Below are positions 24,532 through 32,179 of a stretch of DNA of 35,141 nucleotides, one piece after another. A program made the position numbers and the translations under genes. The notes below the pieces were generated by a model. That model did no database searches. It had not been told where the DNA came from and was given only the letters and a program-made list of their open reading frames with translations. Each line of letters begins with the position of its first letter. Positions within the stretch are counted from its first letter, which is position 1. Source of the stretch: JBAZKK01 sp964456925 (lineage in GTDB: Bacteria > Omnitrophota > Gorgyraeia > Gygaellales > Profunditerraquicolaceae); NCBI GenBank assembly GCA_964456925.1, contig CAYWCX010000006.1:1-35141 (forward strand), in the 5' to 3' direction.

Positions 24532-25410
24532 TTATTTGGCCTCCTGCCAGTCGGCCTCTCTTAATAATAATTCCATCGCCCTTGCCGGCATCTGGTCGTC
24601 AACGGCGATTTTTTCCTTGCGCGCGATCTCCGCGAGGATAAGGTAAGTCTTGACCTGCGCCCTGGCCTGGGGCTCCAGTTCCTTGGCCAGCTCGCTTTCC
24701 TTTTCGTCAATCTTTGCGCGCTCGACGCCTTTGAGGGCGAGGTCCAGTTTTGTACGGCGCAGCAAATCCTCTAACTGCCTTTTTACGAGGGATTCCGGCA
24801 GTTTAAAATCCGCTGCCTTACTTAAGGTCTCAATCAAAGTTGCCTCGATATTCTGGCGCTGCAGGTTTTCCTTCTGCAGTAAAATCTGCCGCTCTACCGC
24901 CCGCTCTAAATCCGAAACAGCGGGGTATCCTAAACTCCGGGCAAAGGACTCATCGGTATTCTGGGCCTTGTGCGATTCCCTTAAAGAATCAATCTGGCGC
25001 TTGACCTCATCGGGTGCCGCCTCAATCTTTTTATATTCTACCCTCATCCCTTTATAATTAATCAATTTTATCTCCGGGGCAACCTCTACTGCTGCCTTAA
25101 AGATAAGGCTTTTGCCTTCGAATTTAACGTCATAGATGTCCGGCAGGTCAATCACGTCCAGGCCTTCCTTCTCGATTGCCTGGTTGTAAACCTCCGGGAT
25201 TAATTCCTTAAGCGCCTGCTGCCGGGCCTGCGCTGAATAATGCTTTTCCAGGACGTCGCGCGGGGCATGCCCCGGCCGAAAGCCCGGCACCTTGGCCTCC
25301 TGGCCGATCTTTTTAAAGACATCTTCAAACTTATTGGTGATGACGTCACCCTCTACCTCGACGTGTAACTCCCTCTTGGTGCCGTCAAGTTTTTTTACCT
25401 GCGTCTTCAC
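24532..25410 (-). CDS. tig: Trigger factor without the PPIase domain
   Basis: Trigger factor is the ribosome-bound chaperone that shields nascent chains. The N-terminal ribosome-binding domain is intact, with the docking loop VPGFRPGHAPRDVLEKHY (41-58). After the helix DEVKRQIDSLRESHKAQ (about 134-150), the sequence goes straight into the C-terminal arm domain (ESFARSLGYPAVSDLERAVE). The FKBP-type peptidyl-prolyl isomerase domain of about 100 residues, which should lie between these points, is absent. The C-terminus is also about 40 residues shorter than in E. coli (total 292 against 432). The reading frame is clean, so this looks like a genuine compact form and not decay. The GTG start has AGGAG upstream. 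Confidence 0.93.
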   Translation of the reverse strand: MKTQVKKLDGTKRELHVEVEGDVITNKFEDVFKKIGQEAKVPGFRPGHAPRDVLEKHYSAQARQQALKELIPEVYNQAIEKEGLDVIDLPDIYDVKFEGKSLIFKAAVEVAPEIKLINYKGMRVEYKKIEAAPDEVKRQIDSLRESHKAQNTDESFARSLGYPAVSDLERAVERQILLQKENLQRQNIEATLIETLSKAADFKLPESLVKRQLEDLLRRTKLDLALKGVERAKIDEKESELAKELEPQARAQVKTYLILAEIARKEKIAVDDQMPARAMELLLREADWQEAK

Positions 25411-25418
25411 GCTGCTCC

Positions 25419-26141
25419 TTACATACTGAATTTTTCGCCGAGATATATCTCGCGCGCCTTGGGGTCTTCAATCAAATCCCGGGCAGTGCCCGAAATAAGG
25501 ATTTTACCCTCTGCGATGAGGTAGGCGCGGTCGGTTATCGAAAGGGTCTCGCGAACATTATGGTCGGTCAAAAGGATCCCCAATCCTTTATCCCTTAATT
25601 CTTTGATAATCTCCTGGGCTTCGTTGACTACGATAGGGTCGATTCCCGAAAAAGGCTCATCCAGCAATATGAAGGAAGGGTTGGTTACCAGCGCCCGGGT
25701 AATCTCCAGGCGCCTCCTCTCTCCGCCGGATAAGGTATAGGCCTTGTTTTTCTTTAAATGCGCTATGTTCAATTCCTTCAGTAAATCTTCCAGCCGCTTC
25801 ATCCTCTCCTGCCGGGTAAGGGGCAGGGTCTCTAGGATTGCCATGATGTTATCTTCGACGCTGAGCTTCCTGAAAATTGAAGGTTCCTGGGAAAGGTAAC
25901 CTATGCCGTAAGAGGCGCGCTCGTGGATGGGCAGCCTGGTGATGTCCTGGTTATCAAAGACGATCTCGCCGCTATCCGCCGGGACAATCCCCACTACCAT
26001 ATAAAAGGTGGTGGTTTTTCCCGCGCCGTTGGGGCCCAGCAAACCCACAATCTCTCCGCGCTTTACCAGAAGGTTGACGCCCCTGACAACCTCCCTGCTG
26101 TCATAGGACTTGGTAATATTCTTAATTTCCAGCAGATGCAT
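25419..26141 (-). CDS. lptB: LPS export ABC transporter ATPase LptB
   Basis: LptB is the cytoplasmic ATPase of the LptB2FG transporter that extracts LPS from the inner membrane. The 240-residue protein has Walker A GPNGAGKTTT, a Q-loop with GIGYLSQEPSIFRKLSVEDN, signature LSGGERRRLEI, Walker B FILLDEPFSGIDP and the switch His in LTDHNV. The SQEPSIFRKLSVEDN segment is typical of LptB rather than branched-chain amino acid transporters. I start at ATG 26141. A longer frame opens at 26279, but its extra 46 residues are out-of-frame lptCA sequence, and GGAGG at 26148-26152 fits this ATG with a 6-base spacer. lptF and lptG are not in the window. Confidence 0.95.
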   Translation of the reverse strand: MHLLEIKNITKSYDSREVVRGVNLLVKRGEIVGLLGPNGAGKTTTFYMVVGIVPADSGEIVFDNQDITRLPIHERASYGIGYLSQEPSIFRKLSVEDNIMAILETLPLTRQERMKRLEDLLKELNIAHLKKNKAYTLSGGERRRLEITRALVTNPSFILLDEPFSGIDPIVVNEAQEIIKELRDKGLGILLTDHNVRETLSITDRAYLIAEGKILISGTARDLIEDPKAREIYLGEKFSM

Positions 26142-27045
26142 CAAGTTCCTCCGTCGAATAGATGACGAGCCGGGGCTCGCCCAGCAGGGTAATCTTTTTA
26201 TCCGCGGCGTTATACATTGCCTCGTCGCTATAAGAGGTGTTGTCGCCGCGTATAATCCTGACATTGCCGCGGGCAACAATCCTGTCGATGCTGGTGCCTA
26301 CCGACATCGGGCTGATATTGCCGGTTGCCTTTTTCTTTGTGCCGGCCGGCTCTTCCTTTTTGCCTTTACCGGAAGACAGAAAATAAACCTCCATCTTATC
26401 GCTGTAAATCTGCAAATCCTGCCTGACTACTTTAACATTTTTATTGAATACTGCAACATTTTTTTCGTAATCTATTTCCAGGGCGCCGTCGCAGGTAATG
26501 GTAATCTTTTCGGCATCCTCGGGTGTCTTCGTTGCTTTTTGCTCGGGCGTTATTTCTACCTTGACGTCATTCTTTAGGTTGACGCGCTTGAGGTCGGTCT
26601 GTCCGAGGGCGCCGCGGGCGGTAGTGACCATATTATCTTTCCTGATATTGACGACTTCCTCGGTAGAGACGATCTGGTTCTTGCGGTCCCAATCCAGGCG
26701 CTCCGTAGTAAGCTGGGCGCCGCTGGAACTGGTAATAACTACATTGTCCTGCAGGTGCACCCGGGCATTGGCCTTGTCAAAGTCGCCCTTCTCGGCGGTG
26801 AGATTGATGTCTTCTTCTTCGCCGTAAAGGTTGCCTGCGATATCTTTCAGCTTTACCAGGTTATCAAAGATATCCGCGGACTTTGCGCTTAAATCCCAGG
26901 TCTTCCTGCCCTTCTCTCCGTAACCGGCGAGGGAAAATTCGTTAATCTGCTGCTCTGCATCGGGGGTATTCTTAGCCAGGGCGTCCAAAAAAATAACGAG
27001 AGATAACGCCAGAACCAGAATAACTGCCGGGCCCTTAAGCCTCAT
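26122..27045 (-). CDS. LptC-LptA fusion, periplasmic LPS bridge protein
   Basis: The 307-residue protein starts with one hydrophobic helix (about 5-24), the LptC-type inner-membrane anchor. Residues 35-165 match the LptC beta-jellyroll pattern (INEFSLAGYGEKGRKTWDLS, INLTAEKGDFD, VHLQDNVVITSSSGAQLTTE). Residues 180-300 repeat the same fold with LptA/OstA features (ITCDGALEIDYEKNVAVFNK, LQIYSDKMEVYF, RIVARGNVRII, DEAMYNAADKKITLLG). In model proteobacteria these are two proteins that assemble into one periplasmic slide, and here they are one chain. The position between kdsC and lptB matches the kdsC-lptC-lptA-lptB order of E. coli. Domain limits are approximate. Confidence 0.87.
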   Translation of the reverse strand: MRLKGPAVILVLALSLVIFLDALAKNTPDAEQQINEFSLAGYGEKGRKTWDLSAKSADIFDNLVKLKDIAGNLYGEEEDINLTAEKGDFDKANARVHLQDNVVITSSSGAQLTTERLDWDRKNQIVSTEEVVNIRKDNMVTTARGALGQTDLKRVNLKNDVKVEITPEQKATKTPEDAEKITITCDGALEIDYEKNVAVFNKNVKVVRQDLQIYSDKMEVYFLSSGKGKKEEPAGTKKKATGNISPMSVGTSIDRIVARGNVRIIRGDNTSYSDEAMYNAADKKITLLGEPRLVIYSTEELDASAGN

Positions 27046-27580
27046 ACAACCCTACCATCTCTTTCCACCGCCCTTGGGATTTCAGGATTAGTTCGCTGAC
27101 CTCGCGCACTGCCCCGCGGCCGCCGTGCCTGATGGTAATATAGGATGCTGTCTGTTTGATTTCCGGCGCGGCATTGAATACCGCCACCGCCAACCCCACC
27201 TTATTCATGAGGCACAGGTCCACCAGGTCGTCACCCATAAAGCATATTTCCTCGGCGCTCAGGCGGTATTTCTTCAGAATCCTCTCCAGCACCGCGCTCT
27301 TGGGCGAGATGTTGGCGAAAACTTCAGCCACCCGCATATCCCGCGCGCGCGGCCGGATTGCCTTGGAATCTTTGGCGGTGATAAGGATGGTGGGGATGCC
27401 GGCGCGGCGTAAGAGATACACCCCGAGGCCGTCATGGACGTCGAAGAACTTGGCGTCACGGCCCTTGGAATCATAAATGATGCGTCCGTCGGTAAGAACG
27501 CCGTCGACATCCAGAAGCAACAGTTTTATCTTCTTGGCCTTCTGGACGATATTGGCGTCCAGCGCATTGCTGCCGTTCAT
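27035..27580 (-). CDS. kdsC: KDO-8-phosphate phosphatase KdsC
   Basis: KdsC is a HAD-family phosphatase that releases KDO from KDO-8-phosphate. The nucleophile motif is LLLDVDGVLTDGRIIYDS (DxD). The small, cap-less 181-residue form is typical, with FDVHDGLGVYLLRRAGI, the motif II/III region ITAKDSKA, and the metal motif CFMGDDLVDLCLM. The gene begins directly after the kdsD stop, and its end overlaps the lptCA start by 11 bases. Confidence 0.95.
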   Translation of the reverse strand: MNGSNALDANIVQKAKKIKLLLLDVDGVLTDGRIIYDSKGRDAKFFDVHDGLGVYLLRRAGIPTILITAKDSKAIRPRARDMRVAEVFANISPKSAVLERILKKYRLSAEEICFMGDDLVDLCLMNKVGLAVAVFNAAPEIKQTASYITIRHGGRGAVREVSELILKSQGRWKEMVGLYEA

Positions 27581-28549
27581 TTAAACCAACCCCGCCTTCA
27601 ATAAATCCTGCACGTCTAATAGCCCCACCGGCTTTTTATTCTTATCTACTACCGGGACCTCATCGATATTCTTTGCCTGCAGGATATGCATTGCCTCCGC
27701 TGCCAGCATCGCGGGGCTTACCGTAATGGGGTTCTTGGTCATCACGGTTTTAACCTTGCGCACGGCAAGATGCGGGTCAGCCTCAAGGTGCCGCCGCAGG
27801 TCGCCGTCGGTAAAGATGCCCGAAAGTTTTCCCTTATTGTTGACCACCGTCGCGCTGCCGGCCCGGCACTGCGTAATCTTAAATAAAACCTGGGAGACCT
27901 TCTTATCCTCGCGCACAATGGCGTGGGCGCTGCCGGTGCGCATAATATCGCCTACCTTCAAGAGAAGTTTCCTGCCGAGCAATCCGCCGGGATGATAAAA
28001 GGCAAAATCCTTCTCCTTAAACCCTTTTAACTCCAGAAGACACACTGCCAAGGCATCCGCCATTGCCAGCATCGCGGTGGTAGAAGCAGTAGGGGCCAGG
28101 CCGAGCGGGCAGGCCTCTTTTTCTACCGCGGTGTTTAAGACCACGTCGCTGTAACGCGAAAGTATCGAGCGGGTATTGCCGGTAAGGGAAATGATGCGCG
28201 CGCCGATTTTTTTCAAAAGGGGCAGGAGTTTTTTAATCTCGTCGGTCTCGCCGCTGTTGGAGAGGATAATAACCACGTCAGCCGCGGTAACCCTGCCCAA
28301 GTCTCCGTGGATGGCCTCGGCAGAATGCAGGAATAAACTCGGGGTGCCGGTAGAAGAGAGCGTCGCGGAAAACTTCTGGGCAATGATACCGGCCTTGCCC
28401 ATCCCGCTTACCACTACCCGGCCTTTGGAATTAAAAATAATCTGCACCGCCCGGTAAAAATCCCGGCCGACATACCTCTTTAAATTACTTACTGCCTTTG
28501 CCTCGGTATCGAGGACTTCCCTGGCACGCTTAATCACGTTTATCGCCAT
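27581..28549 (-). CDS. kdsD: Arabinose-5-phosphate isomerase KdsD
   Basis: KdsD isomerises ribulose-5-phosphate to arabinose-5-phosphate, the entry to KDO synthesis. The N-terminal SIS domain (about 30-175) has VVSGMGKAGIIAQKFSATLS, GDLGRVTAADVVIILSNSGE and LGLAPTASTTAMLAMADAL. Two CBS domains follow (about 205-322, MRTGSAHAIVREDKKVSQVL and MTKNPITVSPAMLAAEAM). The 322 residues match the full-length enzyme. It lies between kdsA and kdsC and overlaps the end of kdsA by 10 bases. Confidence 0.96.
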   Translation of the reverse strand: MAINVIKRAREVLDTEAKAVSNLKRYVGRDFYRAVQIIFNSKGRVVVSGMGKAGIIAQKFSATLSSTGTPSLFLHSAEAIHGDLGRVTAADVVIILSNSGETDEIKKLLPLLKKIGARIISLTGNTRSILSRYSDVVLNTAVEKEACPLGLAPTASTTAMLAMADALAVCLLELKGFKEKDFAFYHPGGLLGRKLLLKVGDIMRTGSAHAIVREDKKVSQVLFKITQCRAGSATVVNNKGKLSGIFTDGDLRRHLEADPHLAVRKVKTVMTKNPITVSPAMLAAEAMHILQAKNIDEVPVVDKNKKPVGLLDVQDLLKAGLV

Positions 28550-29358
28550 AAAGCACCTTCTATCTTTTTAATCTCTTTTAAGAGTTTTTCCAGTTCGCTT
28601 AAAGCGATCATATTGGGGCCGTCGCAGGGGGCATTATCCGGTTCAGGGTGCACTTCCAGGAATAAACCGTCGCAGCCGAATGCTACTGCGGCCCGCGAGA
28701 GCGCTCCCACGAATTCGCGCTGCCCGCCGGAACAGCCGCCCTTGCCGCCGGGAAGCTGGACGCTGTGGGTAGCGTCGTAGATTACCGGATAACCCGACTC
28801 GCGTATGATCGCAAGCGCCCTTAAATCCGAAACCAAATTATTATAGCCGAAGGATACCCCGCGCTCGGTGATAAGTATCCTGCGGTTGCTGGTAGACTCT
28901 ATCTTGCGCACGATAGGCATGACATCCCAGGGCGAAAGGAACTGCCCCTTCTTGATATTCACTACCTTGCGGGTCTGTCCTGCCGCTACCACGATATCCG
29001 TCTGACGGCAGAGGAACGCCGGGATCTGGATGATATCGAGCACCTCGGCTGCCTCCTTTATCTCTTTCTGGCAGTGGATATCGCTTAATATCGGGACATC
29101 GACCTTTTGCTTTACCTTGCGTAAAATCTCCAGTCCCTTTTTGAGGCCCGGGCCGCGGTAAGAATCTATTGAGAGGCGGTTGGCCTTGTCAAAACTGGAT
29201 TTAAAAATAAAGGGCATGCCGAGTTTATGCGCGATACCCTTGATCTGACGGGCGACATCCAGGCTCATGCGCTCGGATTCAATAACGCAGGGTCCGGCAA
29301 TTAAAACCAGCGGGTTACCCGAACCGATTTTAATATTTTCTACTCTTATCGTACGCAT
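28540..29358 (-). CDS. kdsA: KDO-8-phosphate synthase KdsA
   Basis: KdsA condenses phosphoenolpyruvate with arabinose-5-phosphate to KDO-8-phosphate. The 272-residue TIM barrel shows LIAGPCVIESERMSLDVARQ, IFKSSFDKANRLS, SYRGPGLKKGLEIL, the PEP/A5P segment LSDIHCQKEIKEAAEVLDII and the C-terminal DATHSVQLPGGKGGCSGGQR. It lies one base after kdsB. Whether it is the metal-dependent form depends on the Asn/Cys position in the first strand, which I have not resolved. Confidence 0.97.
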   Translation of the reverse strand: MRTIRVENIKIGSGNPLVLIAGPCVIESERMSLDVARQIKGIAHKLGMPFIFKSSFDKANRLSIDSYRGPGLKKGLEILRKVKQKVDVPILSDIHCQKEIKEAAEVLDIIQIPAFLCRQTDIVVAAGQTRKVVNIKKGQFLSPWDVMPIVRKIESTSNRRILITERGVSFGYNNLVSDLRALAIIRESGYPVIYDATHSVQLPGGKGGCSGGQREFVGALSRAAVAFGCDGLFLEVHPEPDNAPCDGPNMIALSELEKLLKEIKKIEGALWR

Positions 29359-29359
29359 C

Positions 29360-30100
29360 TTAATCCTTCCGGCTGGCTAAATATTGTCTGACCTTCTCTA
29401 AATCCTCGGGGGTGTCCACCCCGATAGTGTCGTATTTGGTTTCAATAACCTTAATGCGGTAGCCCTCCTCCAAAACCCGCAGCTGTTCCAGTTTCTCCGC
29501 TTTTTCCAACTGCGAGACCGGAAGGTTCTTATAGATGAAAAGGAAATCCTTGGTGTAACCGTATAAGCCGATGTGCTTATAGTAGAGTGGCGCCTTAATC
29601 TCGGAGTGCGGAGGGCAAAAAGGTATTGCGGCGCGGGAAAAATATAAGGCAAAATTGTTCTTATCCACTACCACCTTTACCACGTGCGGGTCGTTGATAA
29701 GAGAGGAGTCTTCGATGCGGTGCATCAGGGTCGCCATACACAGAGAACTGTCGTCCAGAAGCGCCCGGGCAACGCTGTCAATCATCGTAGGATGAATCAA
29801 CGGCTCATCGGCCTGGATATTGATGACTATCCTGACGTCTAAAGGATTTACCACCTCGGAGATTCTGTCCGAACCCGACTCGTGGGCTTTGGCAGTCATC
29901 ACGGTCTTGGCGCCGAATTCGGCGGCTGCCCGCGCCACCTGTTCGTCGTCGCAGGCAATGATAAGGTCATCCAGGACCTGGGATTCCTTTGCGCGCTCCC
30001 ATACATGCGCCAGCATCGGTTTACCGCCGAGGTCCGCCAGGATCTTGGCGTTTAACCTGCTGGAAGAATATCTTGCCGGTATTACGCCGATAACATTCAT
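29360..30100 (-). CDS. kdsB: CMP-KDO synthetase KdsB
   Basis: KdsB activates KDO with CTP to CMP-KDO, the donor for lipid A glycosylation. The 246-residue nucleotidyltransferase has the N-terminal loop GVIPARYSSSRLNAKILADL, the DDEQVARAAAEFGAKTVMT stretch, GSDRISEVV, NIQADEPLIHPTMIDSVA, YKHIGLYGYTKDFLF and the closing GVDTPEDLEKVRQYL. The start loop differs slightly from the common PARYGSTRLPGK, but the family call is secure. AGGTAAG precedes the ATG. It lies 16 bases after the heptose kinase gene. Confidence 0.96.
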   Translation of the reverse strand: MNVIGVIPARYSSSRLNAKILADLGGKPMLAHVWERAKESQVLDDLIIACDDEQVARAAAEFGAKTVMTAKAHESGSDRISEVVNPLDVRIVINIQADEPLIHPTMIDSVARALLDDSSLCMATLMHRIEDSSLINDPHVVKVVVDKNNFALYFSRAAIPFCPPHSEIKAPLYYKHIGLYGYTKDFLFIYKNLPVSQLEKAEKLEQLRVLEEGYRIKVIETKYDTIGVDTPEDLEKVRQYLASRKD

Positions 30101-30116
30101 AATCTTACCTTTATAA

Positions 30117-31142
30117 TTAACCTGCCTGAATCTTAGCCAGCAGTTCTTTCCTGCTGACTGCGGCAGTGCCGAGTTTACTCACCACGATACCTGCGGCAAA
30201 ATTCGCCAGGTGCGCTGCCTCTAATTTCGAAGCCCCGCAGGAAAGCGCCAGGGTAAAACAGGCAATCACGGTATCCCCTGCGCCGGAAACATCAAAGACC
30301 TCCTGTGCTACGGTCGGAATGTGCGTGGTGCGGTTACCTTTTTCGAAAAGCCGCATCCCCTCTTCGCCGAGGGTCACCAGTAAAGCCCCCAGGGAAAGGT
30401 ACTTGATAATCTCGCGGGCTGCCAGGTCAATATCTTCATCCTGAAATAGTTTATCGCTGTGCAGCCGGAAGCGGTTGCTGGTGTCTTTAATTTTAAGATT
30501 ACGAATCGCGTTCTCCAGTTCCCTGCGGTTAGGGGTAATGGCAGTGACGCCGTGGTAATACTGAAAGTTTTCCTCCTTGGGGTCAACCGTGATAATCTTT
30601 TTATTATCCCGCGTGATATCCAGTAACTCTTCCAAAAGATGGCTGTTTACTACGCCTTTGCCGTAATCCTCGATAATCACGGCGTCAAAGTCATCGATAT
30701 TCCTGTCGATAAATGCCGCGATGCGTTTATTGAGGCTGCGGGGAAGGGAATCAGTGTGCTCCCAATCCACGCGCACCACCTGCTGATGCCCCGCTACAAT
30801 GCGCGTCTTGACCGTGGTATGGCGGTTCGGCTCGGTAAATACCGCCCTGGTATTTATTCCTCTCTTGCTTAACCCGCTGCGCAGGATTTCGGCATTCTTA
30901 TCGCTTCCGGTAACCCCGACCAGGCAGGCCTTAGCGCCCAGGGCCGAGACATTATTCGCCACATTGGCGGCGCCTCCCGGAACAAAGGTCCTTTTCTTCG
31001 CCCATACCACCGGCACCGGCGCCTCCGGCGAAATCCTTTCCACTTCGCCCCAGATATACTCGTCAAGTATCAGGTCGCCGATAACCAGGATTTTAGCGCG
31101 CGGGAATTTAGCGACTATCTCTTTTAATGCCTTGGCGTTCAT
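30117..31142 (-). CDS. rfaE1: D-glycero-beta-D-manno-heptose-7-phosphate kinase (RfaE domain I)
   Basis: A PfkB/ribokinase-family enzyme that phosphorylates heptose-7-phosphate in ADP-heptose synthesis. The 341-residue protein shows LVIGDLILDEYIWGEVERIS, the PfkB signature 1 region GGAANVANNVSALGAK, IIEDYGKGVVN, DPKEENFQYYHGVTAITPN and signature 2 DVSGAGDTVIACFTLAL with the catalytic Asp. It has only the kinase half; the nucleotidyltransferase half found in E. coli HldE is missing and must be a separate gene elsewhere. It has an ATGA overlap with the upstream DHS-like gene and leads into the kds genes. Confidence 0.93.
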   Translation of the reverse strand: MNAKALKEIVAKFPRAKILVIGDLILDEYIWGEVERISPEAPVPVVWAKKRTFVPGGAANVANNVSALGAKACLVGVTGSDKNAEILRSGLSKRGINTRAVFTEPNRHTTVKTRIVAGHQQVVRVDWEHTDSLPRSLNKRIAAFIDRNIDDFDAVIIEDYGKGVVNSHLLEELLDITRDNKKIITVDPKEENFQYYHGVTAITPNRRELENAIRNLKIKDTSNRFRLHSDKLFQDEDIDLAAREIIKYLSLGALLVTLGEEGMRLFEKGNRTTHIPTVAQEVFDVSGAGDTVIACFTLALSCGASKLEAAHLANFAAGIVVSKLGTAAVSRKELLAKIQAG

Positions 31143-32068
31143 AATTTTTCTACCACGGCCTGGGCTAACAGCGGCAGCATTATTTCATGGTGGCCGATAA
31201 TATAATAGCCCTTTCCGCCGGATGATACCGGCCGCAATACTACGTTCTGCGCCGGCCGGTACTGATAATACATATCGAAATTAACGCTGGTAAAATCCCT
31301 GACCCGCCGGCCTAAATTGCGCGCGAGGTTCAGGGCCTTCAAAAATACCTCCGGTAAAACCACGGCTGAACCGAAATTCAAAACCACGCCGCCCTTATTC
31401 AAACCCCCTACCTCTTCTACGAGGGTATGAAAATCCCGCAGGCTTCCCTCTGCGGTGAATGCGGCATTAAAGGAAGGGTGCTGGTGGATGATATCCGTGC
31501 CTACTGCGACAAAAACGCACACCGGCACCTTATATCTATAGGCCTGATAGAAAAGACTGTTGCGGCGATAGGGTAATTTGGAATTTGCAATCCTGGATGC
31601 CAGGCTAGAACCCAAGCCCAAACCCCTGGCTACGCCCTCTTCGGCCGCGCGATTGATAAACTCCGCGGTCTCGCGGCCCATCCCGAACCTGCCGTGTTTG
31701 AGGTTGGCGGCGACGTCCTCGGAGGTCTTGCCCTGGAAGGCGATTTCAAAATCGTGAATCATGCCCGCGCCGTTAAGGCAAATAGAGGTGATGACTTTCC
31801 TTTTTATCAAGTCGATTAATACCGGATTCAGGCCGCACTTGATGATATGGGCGCCGGCCATGAAAATCACGGATTTTCCGGCGCGCCGGGCCTTTACCAT
31901 CGCCCCTGCCGCCTCATCGAGGTCCTGCGCTTTTAAAATCCTGGGAAGGGACTGATAAAATTTAAGGAAACTCCTGCCCTTGGCAGGCGGCCGGGCAAAG
32001 CTCTTCTGCTCCACCTTGCTGTACCTCTTTCTTACGGAATATGTCTTGACCTTGTTTATATTCAGCAT
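31139..32068 (-). CDS. Deoxyhypusine-synthase-like protein of unknown function
   Basis: I do not recognise a characterised family. Several blocks line up by eye, in order, with the NAD-binding deoxyhypusine synthase fold: GAHIIKCGLNPVLIDLIKRK, ICLNGAGMIHDFEIAF, SLFYQAYRYKVPVCVFVAVG, GGVVLNFGSAVVLPE and a final YYIIGHHEIMLPLLAQAVVE. Where human DHS has its catalytic Lys (RPxEAVSWGKI), this protein reads RPAQNVVLRPV, so the classical chemistry is unlikely. It has an ATGA overlap with the heptose kinase gene, which suggests an LPS-related role. The frame opens at a TTG at 32101, but the proposed promoter overlaps that point; ATG 32068 (309 residues) is preferred. A GTG at 32014 with GAGG upstream is a further option. 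Confidence 0.7.
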   Translation of the reverse strand: MLNINKVKTYSVRKRYSKVEQKSFARPPAKGRSFLKFYQSLPRILKAQDLDEAAGAMVKARRAGKSVIFMAGAHIIKCGLNPVLIDLIKRKVITSICLNGAGMIHDFEIAFQGKTSEDVAANLKHGRFGMGRETAEFINRAAEEGVARGLGLGSSLASRIANSKLPYRRNSLFYQAYRYKVPVCVFVAVGTDIIHQHPSFNAAFTAEGSLRDFHTLVEEVGGLNKGGVVLNFGSAVVLPEVFLKALNLARNLGRRVRDFTSVNFDMYYQYRPAQNVVLRPVSSGGKGYYIIGHHEIMLPLLAQAVVEKL

Positions 32069-32078
32069 CAAATCTATA

Positions 32079-32106
32079 ATTTTAGCATAAAATAGCGCCA
32101 AATCAA
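32079..32106 (-). promoter_or_regulatory. Candidate extended -10 promoter before the DHS-like gene
   Basis: On the minus strand, TTGATT (32106-32101) is followed after 16 bases by TAAAAT (32084-32079). A TGC directly before the -10 gives an extended -10 (TGnTAAAAT). Initiation would fall near 32072, only a few bases before the ATG at 32068, so the transcript would be nearly leaderless. This is the only promoter-like element I see at the head of the long LPS run. Confidence 0.45.
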
Positions 32107-32118
32107 CCTAAATCTCCC

Positions 32119-32179
32119 GTGGAGACGCTTTCCTCGTCAATCGGGACACTGTCCGGTTTAAGGAGGAAAGCGTCTCTAC
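32119..32179. repeat. REP/MITE-like palindrome
   Basis: The arms GTGGAGACGCTTTCCTC (32119-32135) and GAGGAAAGCGTCTCTAC (32163-32179) are inverted copies with one mismatch, G against T, which would be a G-U wobble in RNA. The inner 27 bases contain a second small hairpin, GGAC-ACT-GTCC. The right arm covers the stop codon of the release-factor-like gene. No T-run follows on either strand. The GTAGAGACGC-type ends recall dispersed REP elements that REP-associated Y1 transposases mobilise. Membership in such a family is inferred. Confidence 0.75.

Noticed and set aside
26142..26279. N-terminal extension of lptB by 46 residues
   Set aside because: It overlaps lptCA in another frame, while a well-spaced GGAGG at 26148-26152 fixes the start at 26141.
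32119..32179. Rho-independent terminator
   Set aside because: Long stem, but no T-tract on either strand and the arm overlaps a stop codon; a REP-like element fits better.
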